This document shows, piece after piece, positions 50,020-58,534 of a stretch of DNA of 64,000 nt. Numbering within the stretch: position 1 is the first letter of the stretch; each line of letters begins with the position of its first letter. The translations under genes and the position numbers were made by a program. The notes beneath the pieces were generated by a model. That model had not been told where the DNA came from, ran no database searches, and saw only the letters and a list, made by a program, of their open reading frames with translations. Source of the DNA: an uncultured Blautia sp. (GTDB lineage: Bacteria > Bacillota > Clostridia > Lachnospirales > Lachnospiraceae); contig URHS01000002.1 of the NCBI GenBank assembly GCA_900547685.1, positions 1 through 64,000 of the forward strand, given 5' to 3'.

Positions 50020-52119
50020 ATGAATAGAAACAAAAAAAATTTACATAAAGTGGCGGCCAATGTTCTGGGTATTACCCTTGCTTCTGCACTGGTAACAGGA
50101 GCAATAACAGAGACTGCGGCTCCAATTCCTGTATTTGCCGGACAACAAGAGATACAGACACAGGGGAAAATTATTTATATAAATGGAAATATTCAGGCAG
50201 GTGAGAATGCTGACGGTACCAGTCAGGCACAGGCAGTGGATTCTTTTGAAGCGGCATTTCGTTTGGCAGGGGGCCAAGGCACTATTGTGGTATGTGGCAC
50301 CGTTAATGTCAGTACAGAAAAAAGATTGCATATTCCGGCAGGAATTAAGATAAAAAGAGATGACGGATTTACCGGAGCTTTGGTGAAAGTTACAGGAAAA
50401 GGAAAGCTTACAGTAACAGGCAGCGGAATTACAGCACAGGATGTAGATGTTTCGGCAGCTGAAAACGGAAAAGGAGCATTTGTTGAAGCAAAAGTTCCAC
50501 AGGTAGTGATGCCGAAACAGATTACGCTGAATAACCTGGCAGAATGGAATACCTGCAGTTTTCCTCTTTTAGGATTTAGCGGAGAGGGATCTTTTGCATG
50601 GGGAACACAGATACCGCCATCGTCTTACGAAACGGAGATGAAGGTGGTTTTCACACCAAAAGATACAGAAAATTATGATTATTCGTTGGTTTCAGGTTGG
50701 GACAGCCAGAATAAAACTGTAACCAGAAGTATAAAAGTTTTTATCAAAGCGTTAAAACCTCAGGAAGAAAGTCCATCAAAACCCATGGCAGATGTAAAAA
50801 TCCCATCTGAATTGAAATTTGCTACAAAAGAAGAATTTAAAAATATGGATTTTGCAAATGTTGGATTTACGGGAAAAGGAACTTTTGCATGGGAGGCGCA
50901 GACAGAACTGTCTTCTTATGAAACAAAGATGAATGTAGTGTTTACTCCTTTTGATGAAGAAGAGTACGATTATACGCAGCTTGCCGGATGGAATGCAGAA
51001 AGTCAGAAGATTGTTCGGGAAGTGAAAGTGTTTATTGAGGAATTAAAGGAAAATGCTGCAGAACCTGAGACACCGCAGCCGGAAGTACCCGATGCAGAAA
51101 CACCGGAGGCAACACCTCCGACAGAACCGGAAGTTCCGGAAGACTCTCAAACACCGGAAACAATTCCCCCGGTGGAGCCGGAAACAGAAATTCCGGAAAA
51201 TCCTGAGACAATGCAGCCGATAATGCCTGAACCTGAGATACCGCAGCCGGAAGTGCCTGCAGAACCGGAAACACCGGAAAGCGATGGGGTTCAGATTGAA
51301 TATGTAAATCCTGACGAAGTTGTGGAGACTGAACCGGAAACACAGCCGGAAGTTACCTATGAGGCAGAAGAAGGCCAAAATGGAGAAATTGCACAGGAAG
51401 TTCCTGAAGCGCTTCCGGTAGGAAGTCTGATTGATGAAACCGGTGTACAGGTATCCGGTGATTTTATTCCGTATTATGTAGATTTGCAGGTTACTTACAA
51501 TGAAGCGGTGAATGAATTGCCGGATGCAGGAATTGGAGAAATTCTTTCCGCTTATGAGCTGAAACTCTGGGATTTAAAAGAGGATAAAGAGTATAAAGTT
51601 CCGGAGGGAAAGAAGGTAAAGGTTATGATTCCTTTGCCGGAAAATGCAAATTGCTTTTCCGATTTGTCCATAGCACATTATCTGGGAAATAATCAGTATG
51701 AATATTTTGTGTTTTCTAAAGACGGAAAGACGGGTAATATGACTATAGAGGAAAAGGACGGAGGAGAATATCTGACTTTTGAAACTGCTTCCTTTAGTCC
51801 GTTTAATGTAGGTGGACATCAAATTGTAGGTCCGGGTGTAAACAGTGGTAATCATACACCTTCAACAGGAACCTCAAAGCCGACCACTCAGACGAAACCC
51901 AATACTTCTACACAGAATACTACACAAAGTACGGTAAAACCTAGTAAAAACCAGACACAGAAGAAACCTGTACAGAATAATATAACATCTGTTATTCAGA
52001 TAGTTAAAACAGGTGATGAAGCTAAAACTATAACATACATTGTTGTTGGTTTAGGTGCTTTCTTTGTTGCAGGATTGGCAGCCTTTTTTGGAAAAAAGAA
52101 AAATAGAAAAGAGTTATGA
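50020..52119 (+). CDS. Cell-wall-anchored surface protein with tandem repeats
   Basis: A 699-residue secreted protein. A long signal peptide ends near VFAGQQE (about residue 41). A domain follows with IIYINGNIQAGENADGTSQ, probably beta-helical. Two tandem repeats of about 85 residues (about 165-247 and 262-343) share GxGxFAWxxQ, SSYET.M.VVFTP and YDY..L.GW motifs. A Pro/Glu-rich linker (about 345-450), a folded domain rich in aromatic residues and a Thr/Gln/Lys linker come next. The C-terminus has IVKTGDEAKT, a hydrophobic stretch (ITYIVVGLGAFFVAGLAAFF) and KKKNRKEL: an LPXTG-like sorting signal of the KTGD type. No sortase gene is nearby. The ligand is unknown. Confidence 0.87.
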   Translation: MNRNKKNLHKVAANVLGITLASALVTGAITETAAPIPVFAGQQEIQTQGKIIYINGNIQAGENADGTSQAQAVDSFEAAFRLAGGQGTIVVCGTVNVSTEKRLHIPAGIKIKRDDGFTGALVKVTGKGKLTVTGSGITAQDVDVSAAENGKGAFVEAKVPQVVMPKQITLNNLAEWNTCSFPLLGFSGEGSFAWGTQIPPSSYETEMKVVFTPKDTENYDYSLVSGWDSQNKTVTRSIKVFIKALKPQEESPSKPMADVKIPSELKFATKEEFKNMDFANVGFTGKGTFAWEAQTELSSYETKMNVVFTPFDEEEYDYTQLAGWNAESQKIVREVKVFIEELKENAAEPETPQPEVPDAETPEATPPTEPEVPEDSQTPETIPPVEPETEIPENPETMQPIMPEPEIPQPEVPAEPETPESDGVQIEYVNPDEVVETEPETQPEVTYEAEEGQNGEIAQEVPEALPVGSLIDETGVQVSGDFIPYYVDLQVTYNEAVNELPDAGIGEILSAYELKLWDLKEDKEYKVPEGKKVKVMIPLPENANCFSDLSIAHYLGNNQYEYFVFSKDGKTGNMTIEEKDGGEYLTFETASFSPFNVGGHQIVGPGVNSGNHTPSTGTSKPTTQTKPNTSTQNTTQSTVKPSKNQTQKKPVQNNITSVIQIVKTGDEAKTITYIVVGLGAFFVAGLAAFFGKKKNRKEL

Positions 52120-52125
52120 TTTATT

Positions 52126-52162
52126 AATCCCTCCCATATATTGATATATAGGAGGGATTTTT
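52126..52162 (+). terminator. Terminator hairpin that also covers the next Shine-Dalgarno
   Basis: AATCCCTCC (52126-52134) pairs perfectly with GGAGGGATT (52151-52159), with AT pairing inside, and T5 at 52158-52162. The right arm is also the Shine-Dalgarno for ATG 52165, so read-through RNA would have its ribosome site sequestered. Confidence 0.75.
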
Positions 52163-52164
52163 CT

Positions 52165-52539
52165 ATGGAAGAAAGAACTTTAAAAAATGAAAAACCAATG
52201 CTGATGATAAAAGCACTTCTGCTTGCTTATGCAGCTACCGGAATTTCTTTGCTTATTCTGGCATTTTTGCTGTATAAGATGGGATTTGGTGAGAGTCAGA
52301 TAAACATAGGAATTATGGTTACATACGTTGTATCCTGTCTTTTTGGTGGATTTTATATGGGTAAAAAGATAAAAGTCAGACGATTTGCATGGGGAATGGG
52401 AGTGGGTACAGGGTACGCGCTTCTTCTCATGGCAGTTACCTTTTTAACAGAACATCAGGTGAGCGGAGATTTTAAGGAAATGTTGATGATGTTTTTTTTG
52501 TGCTTTTTTGGTGGGGCATTAGGAGGGATTTTATCTTAG
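52165..52539 (+). CDS. TIGR04086-like small membrane protein
   Basis: A 124-residue protein with four hydrophobic segments (AYAATGISLLILAFLLY, INIGIMVTYVVSCLFGGFYMG, GTGYALLLMAVTFL, MLMMFFLCFFGGALGGIL). Its GGFYMGKKIKVRRFAWG pattern and position just ahead of the SCIFF peptide gene match the TIGR04086 family, of unknown function, that I recall as common next to this locus in clostridia. ATG 52165 follows GGAGGGA; an in-frame start at 52141 falls in the hairpin and is unlikely. About 20 bases separate its stop from the SCIFF promoter. Confidence 0.8.
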   Translation: MEERTLKNEKPMLMIKALLLAYAATGISLLILAFLLYKMGFGESQINIGIMVTYVVSCLFGGFYMGKKIKVRRFAWGMGVGTGYALLLMAVTFLTEHQVSGDFKEMLMMFFLCFFGGALGGILS

Positions 52540-52558
52540 CATACAGAACAATTTCTAC

Positions 52559-52587
52559 TTGCTAGGCAGTTGCAGCTATGCTATAAT
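52559..52587 (+). promoter_or_regulatory. Strong promoter for the SCIFF peptide gene
   Basis: TTGCTA (52559-52564), 17-base spacer, perfect TATAAT (52582-52587) with extended -10 TG at 52579-52580. Confidence 0.85.
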
Positions 52588-52635
52588 ACCGCTAGATGTT
52601 ATATCTTAAATTATCATATATGGGAGGATTATGTT

Positions 52636-52776
52636 ATGGAACATATCAAGACATTAAATACAAAAAGCTTACAGAATACAGTGAAAAAAGGTGGATGTGG
52701 TGAATGTCAGACATCTTGCCAGTCTGCATGTAAGACATCTTGCACAGTAGGAAACCAGAGCTGCGAACACAAATAA
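52636..52776 (+). CDS. scfA: SCIFF six-cysteine ranthipeptide precursor
   Basis: A 46-residue peptide with six cysteines at positions 21, 24, 28, 32, 36 and 43, ending CTVGNQSCEHK. Cysteine spacing, the leader MEHIKTLNTKSLQNT and the core CGECQTSCQSACKTSC identify it as SCIFF (six cysteines in about forty-five residues), one of the most conserved RiPP precursors of clostridia. The maturase joins Cys to acceptor residues via thioether bonds outside the usual alpha carbon (ranthipeptide class). GGGAGGA precedes ATG 52636. The maturase gene is 260 bases downstream, separated by the structured repeat element. Biological role unknown; signalling has been suggested. Confidence 0.97.
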   Translation: MEHIKTLNTKSLQNTVKKGGCGECQTSCQSACKTSCTVGNQSCEHK

Positions 52777-52783
52777 AATAACA

Positions 52784-52974
52784 CAGTGCGTTTTTTTCTG
52801 GGCACATGGCTGAACAGCAGCGGTGTAAAAGCCGCTGCTTAATTATTGCATAGGAGACTACGTCTCCTATGCAATAATTAACGCTCCGCGAGGATCGCAC
52901 TGCGGCAGAAAGGAATTATGTTGCAGGAGCAACCAGCCGCAGGCGGAGAATTCTGCAAGGCAGAATTCTTTTTT
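52784..52974 (+). repeat. Structured dispersed repeat element, copy 2, between scfA and scfB
   Basis: CAGTGCG (52784-52790) is followed by a T7 run and pairs at long range with CGCACTG (52896-52902). Between them are AGCAGCGG/CCGCTGCT (52816-52823/52832-52839) and a perfect 20-bp palindrome with triloop TAC (52839-52858/52862-52881). Then CTCCGC/GCGGAG (52884-52889/52943-52948), CTGCGGC/GCCGCAG (52900-52906/52936-52942), GTTGC/GCAAC (52920-52924/52929-52933) and GAATTCTGC/GCAGAATTC (52948-52956/52960-52968), ending in T6. The order equals copy 1 at 17481-17613 although arm sequences differ. It may terminate or attenuate scfA transcripts before scfB. Confidence 0.85.
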
Positions 52975-53036
52975 GCATAGAAAAGTGTGTTATAGGGAAC
53001 TGCGCTGGGTAGATAGAAACGGAAAGGAGAAATACG

Positions 53037-54398
53037 GTGATACATCGTTATAAAAATAATGGCTATAACATTGTGCTGGACGTAAACAGTGGTTCCGTAC
53101 ATGTAGTAGATGAATTGGTTTATGATGTAATCGGACTTCTGGATGAAGGACAGGAAGAGGCTGCTGTCTATGAGAAGTTAAAAGATACATATAAAAGAGA
53201 AGATGTTCAGACAGCATTAAAGGAAATACAGGAATTAAAAGATGCGGAAATGTTGTTTACTGAGGATATTTACCGAAATGCCATTGAGCATTTCAAAGAA
53301 AGAGAAACTGTAGTAAAGGCATTGTGTCTGCATATTGCCCACGATTGTAATCTGGCATGCAGATATTGTTTTGCAGAAGAGGGAGAATATCACGGAAGAC
53401 GAGCTTTGATGTCTTATGAAGTAGGAAAACAGGCTCTGGACTTTTTAATTGCAAATTCCGGCAACAGAAAAAATTTAGAAGTTGATTTCTTCGGCGGAGA
53501 GCCTTTGATGAACTGGCAGGTTATTAAAGACTTAGTTGCTTACGGTAGAGAGCAGGAAAAAATTCATAATAAAAATTTCCGTTTTACTTTAACTACAAAT
53601 GGTGTGCTTTTAGATGATGAAATCATGGAATTTGCTAATAAAGAGATGGCAAATGTAGTATTGAGTATTGATGGAAGAAAAGAAGTGCATGATTTTATGC
53701 GTCCTTTCAGAAAAGGAGCAGGAAGTTATGATTTAGTTGTTCCGAAGTTCCAGAAGTTTGCAAAGAGCAGAGGAGAAAAGAGCTACTATGCAAGAGGTAC
53801 TTTTACACGTCATAATTTAGATTTTTCCGAAGATGTGCTGCATCTTGCAGATTTAGGATTTGATCAGATTTCTGTAGAACCTGTAGTGGCAGATGAAAAA
53901 GAGGAATATGCACTGAAATGGGAAGATGTTCCGAAAATTTGCGAAGAATATGACAAGCTTGCTAAGGAAATGATACGCCGTAAAAAAGAAGGAAAAGGAT
54001 TTAATTTCTTCCACTTTATGATTGATTTAACAGGCGGTCCTTGTGTATATAAACGTTTATCCGGATGTGGTTCAGGCACAGAGTATCTGGCGGTAACTCC
54101 ATGGGGTGATTTATATCCGTGCCATCAGTTTGTAGGTGAGGAAAAATATCTCATGGGAAATGTATGGGATGGTGTAAAACGTACAGATTTATGTGAAGAA
54201 TTTAAAAACTGCAATGTATATGCAAAAGAAAAATGTCAAAACTGCTTTGCAAAATTTTACTGCAGCGGAGGCTGTGCGGCAAACTCCTATAATTTCCACG
54301 GCTCTATTAATGATGTGTATGAATTGGGATGTGAGCTTCAGAGAAAACGTGTAGAGTGTGCGATTATGTTAAAGGCAGCTGAGGCGGCAGAAGAATAA
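53037..54398 (+). CDS. scfB: SCIFF thioether maturase, radical SAM/SPASM
   Basis: A 453-residue radical SAM enzyme. Residues 1-90 form a peptide-recognition (RRE-like, PqqD-type) domain with VLDVNSGSVHVVDELVYDVI. The cluster motif is CNLACRYCFAEEGEYHGR (C-x3-C-x2-C at about 102-109), then FFGGEPLMNW. The SPASM domain at about 340-430 has GSGTEYLAVTPWGDLYPCHQ, CQNCFAKFYCSGGCAANSY and final Cys, for two auxiliary clusters. GTG 53037 is preceded by AAAGGAG. It uses SAM to cross-link cysteines of ScfA. The gene is followed 27 bases on by secDF. Confidence 0.97.
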   Translation: MIHRYKNNGYNIVLDVNSGSVHVVDELVYDVIGLLDEGQEEAAVYEKLKDTYKREDVQTALKEIQELKDAEMLFTEDIYRNAIEHFKERETVVKALCLHIAHDCNLACRYCFAEEGEYHGRRALMSYEVGKQALDFLIANSGNRKNLEVDFFGGEPLMNWQVIKDLVAYGREQEKIHNKNFRFTLTTNGVLLDDEIMEFANKEMANVVLSIDGRKEVHDFMRPFRKGAGSYDLVVPKFQKFAKSRGEKSYYARGTFTRHNLDFSEDVLHLADLGFDQISVEPVVADEKEEYALKWEDVPKICEEYDKLAKEMIRRKKEGKGFNFFHFMIDLTGGPCVYKRLSGCGSGTEYLAVTPWGDLYPCHQFVGEEKYLMGNVWDGVKRTDLCEEFKNCNVYAKEKCQNCFAKFYCSGGCAANSYNFHGSINDVYELGCELQRKRVECAIMLKAAEAAEE

Positions 54399-54425
54399 GA
54401 AAATTAAGCAAAGAAGGGAAAGAAA

Positions 54426-56663
54426 ATGAAGAAAAACAGAGGAATACTTGTACTGGTTTTAACAGCGATTATTACAGGATTTCTGATTTTTACCTCAGCA
54501 GTAGGGTTTGGTCCTACCGGTACAGGTTCAGCAAAGAACATTAAAACAGGTCTTGATCTGTCAGGTGGTGTAAGTATCACTTATGAAGCATCAAAAGAAT
54601 CACCTACAGAAGATGAGATGGCAGATACTATTTATAAACTGCAAAAACGTGTGGAACATTACAGTTCGGAATCACAGGTTTATAAAGAAGGGGAAAATCG
54701 TATTATTGTAGAAATCCCCGGAGCAAAAGATGCAAATAAAATTTTAGAAGAACTGGGAAAACCGGGTTCTCTGTATTTTATTAAGCACAAAGACTCTGCA
54801 GGAGAAGAAAATTATACATATAATGCAGAAGCAAAAGCGTATGAGCTTACAAAAACCATTGAAGAAATTGAGGCAGACGGCGGCATTGTTCTGACAGGAA
54901 CAGACATCAAGGACGCAAAAGCTGCGGTAGCACAGGATGATTTGAAAAACAACGTAAACGTAGTAAGTTTATCCTTTACAAAAGAAGGAACAGATAAATT
55001 TGCTGTTGCTACAAAGGAAGCAGTAGAGGCAGGAAATGATACCATTGGTATTTATTATGATGGAACTTTTGTAAGTGTTCCAAGTGTAAAACAGGAAATC
55101 AAAGACGGACAGGCACAGATTGACGGTATGAAAGATGCAGCAGAAGCAGAAAATCTGGCATCTACCATCCGTATCGGCGGATTGAAGCTGGAATTAAGTG
55201 AACTTCGTTCCAGCGTAGTTGCGGCACAGTTAGGTGAGAAGGCAATTTCTACCAGTTTAACAGCAGCGGCTATCGGACTTGCTCTGATTATCTTATTTAT
55301 GATTTTTGTATATCGTATTCCTGGACTGGTATCCGGTATTGCTTTGATTATTTATGTATGTCTTGACTTGATTGCATTAAATGCTTTTGATTTGACCTTG
55401 ACATTACAGGGTATTGCAGGTATTATCTTGTCAATCGGTATGGCAGTAGACGCCAACGTTATTATTTATGCTCGTATTCAGGAAGAAATTGCTGCCGGAA
55501 AGAGTGTAAGAAATGCACTTCAGAACGGATTTAAAAAGGCATTTTCTGCAATTTTTGACGGTAACATTACTACTTTAATTGCAGCTTTTGTATTGAACTG
55601 GCTGGGTTCCGGAACAGTAAAAGGATTTGCACAGACTCTGGCACTTGGTATTGTACTGTCCATGTTCACTGCATTAGTAGTATCCAAATACCTGATGTAT
55701 GCAGTATATGCAGTAGGTGTAAGAGATGAGAAACTCTACGGAAAGAGAAAAGAAAGAAAACCAATTCCTTTCCTGCAGAAAAGAAAAGTATTCTTTACAG
55801 TTTCTCTTATTCTGATTTTATGTGCTCCTGTTTCTATGTTGATTTTCAAAGGAACAACAGGAGAGTCCCTGAAATACAGTCTGGAATTTAAAGGCGGTAC
55901 TTCTACAAATGTAGAATTTGCTGAAAATATGAGCATTGCAGAAATTGACGAAAAGCTTACACCTTTAGTAGAAGAAGTTACAGGTGATAAGAATGCTCAG
56001 GCAACAAAAGTAGTAGGAAATAATCAGGTTATTATTAAAACAAGAACCTTAAATGTAGAACAGAGAGAAAAATTAGAGAATGCTTTAATTGATAATTTTG
56101 GTGTGGAACAGGAAGATATTACATCAGAAAGTATTTCATCTACTGTCAGCAGTGAAATGCGTGCCGATGCGGTAAAAGCTGTTATTGTAGCTACTGTACT
56201 GATGCTTTTATACATCTGGTTCAGATTTAAGGATATTCGTTTTGCAAGCAGTGCGGTTATTGCTTTGCTTCATGACGTATTAGTAGTTCTTGCATTCTAT
56301 GCAGTTGCAAGAGTTTCTGTAGGAAATACCTTTATTGCATGTATGTTGACTATCGTAGGTTATTCTATCAATGCTACGATTGTTATTTTTGACCGTATCA
56401 GAGAAAACCTTGCAGGTGCAGGTAAGAAATTTGATTTGGAAACACTGGTAAATGCCAGTATCACACAGACACTTACAAGAAGTATTTATACTTCCCTGAC
56501 AACCTTCATTATGGTATTCCTGTTATTTATCATGGGAGTTTCTTCTATCCGTGAATTTGCGTTACCTCTTATGGTAGGTATTATATGCGGTGGATATTCT
56601 TCTGTATGTATTACAGGCGCTCTTTGGTATGTTATGAAGAAAAAATTTAAAAAACAGCAGTAA
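54426..56663 (+). CDS. secDF: SecD-SecF fusion protein of the Sec translocase
   Basis: A 745-residue membrane protein in which SecD (about 1-440) and SecF (about 450-745) are fused. It uses the proton motive force to aid late stages of Sec-mediated export. GLDLSGGVSITYE in the first periplasmic domain, GMAVDANVIIYARIQEE in SecD membrane segment 4 (the SecD DANV motif), LEFKGGTSTNVEF in SecF and VGYSINATIVIFDRIREN in its equivalent helix are all intact. Twelve membrane segments are expected, six in each half. Fusions are usual for Bacillus and many clostridia. A terminator hairpin follows. Confidence 0.96.
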   Translation: MKKNRGILVLVLTAIITGFLIFTSAVGFGPTGTGSAKNIKTGLDLSGGVSITYEASKESPTEDEMADTIYKLQKRVEHYSSESQVYKEGENRIIVEIPGAKDANKILEELGKPGSLYFIKHKDSAGEENYTYNAEAKAYELTKTIEEIEADGGIVLTGTDIKDAKAAVAQDDLKNNVNVVSLSFTKEGTDKFAVATKEAVEAGNDTIGIYYDGTFVSVPSVKQEIKDGQAQIDGMKDAAEAENLASTIRIGGLKLELSELRSSVVAAQLGEKAISTSLTAAAIGLALIILFMIFVYRIPGLVSGIALIIYVCLDLIALNAFDLTLTLQGIAGIILSIGMAVDANVIIYARIQEEIAAGKSVRNALQNGFKKAFSAIFDGNITTLIAAFVLNWLGSGTVKGFAQTLALGIVLSMFTALVVSKYLMYAVYAVGVRDEKLYGKRKERKPIPFLQKRKVFFTVSLILILCAPVSMLIFKGTTGESLKYSLEFKGGTSTNVEFAENMSIAEIDEKLTPLVEEVTGDKNAQATKVVGNNQVIIKTRTLNVEQREKLENALIDNFGVEQEDITSESISSTVSSEMRADAVKAVIVATVLMLLYIWFRFKDIRFASSAVIALLHDVLVVLAFYAVARVSVGNTFIACMLTIVGYSINATIVIFDRIRENLAGAGKKFDLETLVNASITQTLTRSIYTSLTTFIMVFLLFIMGVSSIREFALPLMVGIICGGYSSVCITGALWYVMKKKFKKQQ

Positions 56664-56670
56664 GAAATCA

Positions 56671-56705
56671 AAAAGAGGTTGTTGCTTGATGCGACAGCCT
56701 CTTTT
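56671..56705 (+). terminator. Terminator between secDF and recJ
   Basis: AAAAGAGG (56671-56678) with CCTCTTTT (56698-56705) plus seven more pairs inside (two G-T), loop TTGAT. It lies 7 bases from the secDF stop, and the recJ ribosome site follows closely. Confidence 0.85.
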
Positions 56706-56725
56706 AGGATTATAAGGAGATGAAG

Positions 56726-58441
56726 ATGGAAAAATGGGTAGTTGCTGCCAAAAAGGCAGATTTTCAGGGGATCAGCAATCGTTTTGGAGTAGACCCTGTG
56801 ATTGCCAGACTGATTAGAAATCGAGAACATATTACAGATGAAGAAATTGATACATATCTTCACGGGAAAATCAGAAATTTACATTCATGGAAAGAGTTAA
56901 AAGGCATTGAAGAATTATTAAATATTTTAATTCAAAAAATACAGCAGAACAAAAAAATCAGAATTATCGGAGATTATGATATTGATGGTGTATGTTCAAC
57001 TTACATTCTTCTTCAAGGGTTAAAAAAAGCCAATGCTATGGTGGATGTAGATATACCGGATAGAATGAAAGATGGATATGGAATCAGTAAGGAATTGATT
57101 GAACGGGCTTATGAAAAAGAAATTGACACCATTATTACTTGTGACAATGGCATTAGCGCTATAGAACAGATTGCCTTTGCAAAAGAGAAAAATATGACAG
57201 TTCTGGTGACAGACCATCATGAAATTCCTTATGAAGAGAATGCAGACGGAAGTGTTAAAAGGTTTCTTCCGAATGCAGATGCCATTGTAAATCCTAAGCA
57301 GGAAGGTTGTCCTTATCCATTTAAAGAGATTTGCGGAGCAATGGTTGCATTTAAGGTAGTATGGGGGCTGTTTGAAAAGCTTTGTATCCCTTTTTCCGAA
57401 ATTGAGGAACTGATTCCTTTTGCTGCCATTGCCACGGTAGGAGATGTAATGGATCTGGTAGATGAAAACCGGATTTTAGTAAAAGAAGGATTAAGGCGTA
57501 TTCAGAATACAAACAATGAAGGTTTAAAAGCCCTTATTCGTGTCAATAATCTGGAGAACAGGGAAATTACAGCATACCATATTGGATTTGTGCTGGGACC
57601 ATGTATTAATGCCAGCGGAAGATTGAGTACAGCGAAGAGGGCTTTGGAATTGTTACTCTCAAAAGATATAAAAGAAGCATCTGTTCTGGCAGAGGATTTA
57701 AAAGAATTGAATGACAGCCGTAAGGATATGACAGTAAAAGGTGTGGAACAGGCAGTAGAAATCATTGAGCATACAGAGATGAAAGATGACAGAGTATTGG
57801 TAATTTACCTTCCGGATTGTCATGAAAGTCTGGCGGGAATTATTGCCGGACGTATTCGGGAAAGATATACCAAGCCTGTATTTGTACTTACAAAAGGAGA
57901 AGAAGGCGTAAAAGGCTCAGGGCGTTCCATTGAAACATATCATATGTTTCAGGAGATGGTAAAATGCAGGGATCTTCTTATAAAATTCGGTGGTCATCCC
58001 ATGGCAGCAGGGCTTTCTATGGAGGAAGAAAATATCGAAAAATTCAGAAAAAGGTTAAATGAGAACTGTACACTAACAGCAGAAGATATGATGGAAAAAG
58101 TGGTGATTGATGTTCCAATGCCAATGTCTTATGTTACAATTCCTCTTATTCGTCAGCTGGGACAGTTGGAACCCTTTGGAAAAGGAAATACAAAGCCGAT
58201 TTTTGCACAGAAGGACATTCGGTTTTTAAATTACAAAGTTTTTGGAAAAAACAGAAATGTAGTGAAAATGAAAGCACAGGATGAATTTGGATTTACGGTG
58301 GAATGTGTCTGGTTTGGAGACGGAGATGAGATATTGGAACGTTTAAAAGAGAAAGAATTGTGGGATGTAATTTATTATCCGTCTATTAATTCCTTTCAGG
58401 GCAGAGAGAGTATTGAAATGATTATTCAAAATATTCGATGA
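56726..58441 (+). CDS. recJ: Single-stranded-DNA exonuclease RecJ
   Basis: A 571-residue 5'-3' exonuclease of the DHH superfamily used in recombination and repair. IIGDYDIDGVCSTYIL is motif I with the metal Asp, ITCDNGIS motif II, VTDHHEIPYE motif III (DHH), and ATVGDVMDLV motif IV. KGSGRSIE and FGGHPMAAGLSM are the DHHA1 region. The C-terminal OB-like part (LGQLEPFGKGN...) contacts DNA. ATG 56726 is chosen because AAGGAG (56714-56719) abuts ATG 56720 but is at the correct 6-base distance from 56726. The gene is shorter than E. coli recJ by a few residues and complete. Confidence 0.96.
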   Translation: MEKWVVAAKKADFQGISNRFGVDPVIARLIRNREHITDEEIDTYLHGKIRNLHSWKELKGIEELLNILIQKIQQNKKIRIIGDYDIDGVCSTYILLQGLKKANAMVDVDIPDRMKDGYGISKELIERAYEKEIDTIITCDNGISAIEQIAFAKEKNMTVLVTDHHEIPYEENADGSVKRFLPNADAIVNPKQEGCPYPFKEICGAMVAFKVVWGLFEKLCIPFSEIEELIPFAAIATVGDVMDLVDENRILVKEGLRRIQNTNNEGLKALIRVNNLENREITAYHIGFVLGPCINASGRLSTAKRALELLLSKDIKEASVLAEDLKELNDSRKDMTVKGVEQAVEIIEHTEMKDDRVLVIYLPDCHESLAGIIAGRIRERYTKPVFVLTKGEEGVKGSGRSIETYHMFQEMVKCRDLLIKFGGHPMAAGLSMEEENIEKFRKRLNENCTLTAEDMMEKVVIDVPMPMSYVTIPLIRQLGQLEPFGKGNTKPIFAQKDIRFLNYKVFGKNRNVVKMKAQDEFGFTVECVWFGDGDEILERLKEKELWDVIYYPSINSFQGRESIEMIIQNIR

Positions 58442-58454
58442 GAAAAAATAAAAT

Positions 58455-58483
58455 TTGCGTCCGTAAAGAAAAGATGATATACT
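58455..58483 (+). promoter_or_regulatory. Promoter for the apt-rel operon
   Basis: TTGCGT (58455-58460), 17-base spacer, TATACT (58478-58483) with extended -10 TG at 58475-58476. Confidence 0.8.
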
Positions 58484-58534
58484 AAACCACATAAAAATCA
58501 CAAAAGTGACATAATTTGATATAAAGGGCAGGGA

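Noticed and set aside
50041..50331. Minus-strand frames within the surface-protein gene, including long Pro/Phe/Leu-rich ones at 51032-51378
   Set aside because: They mirror the signal-peptide region and the Pro/Glu-rich linker of the real gene on the plus strand.
52878..53217. Minus-strand frames over the scfA-scfB gap
   Set aside because: They are the reverse of the structured repeat and of the start of scfB; no ribosome site or family match.
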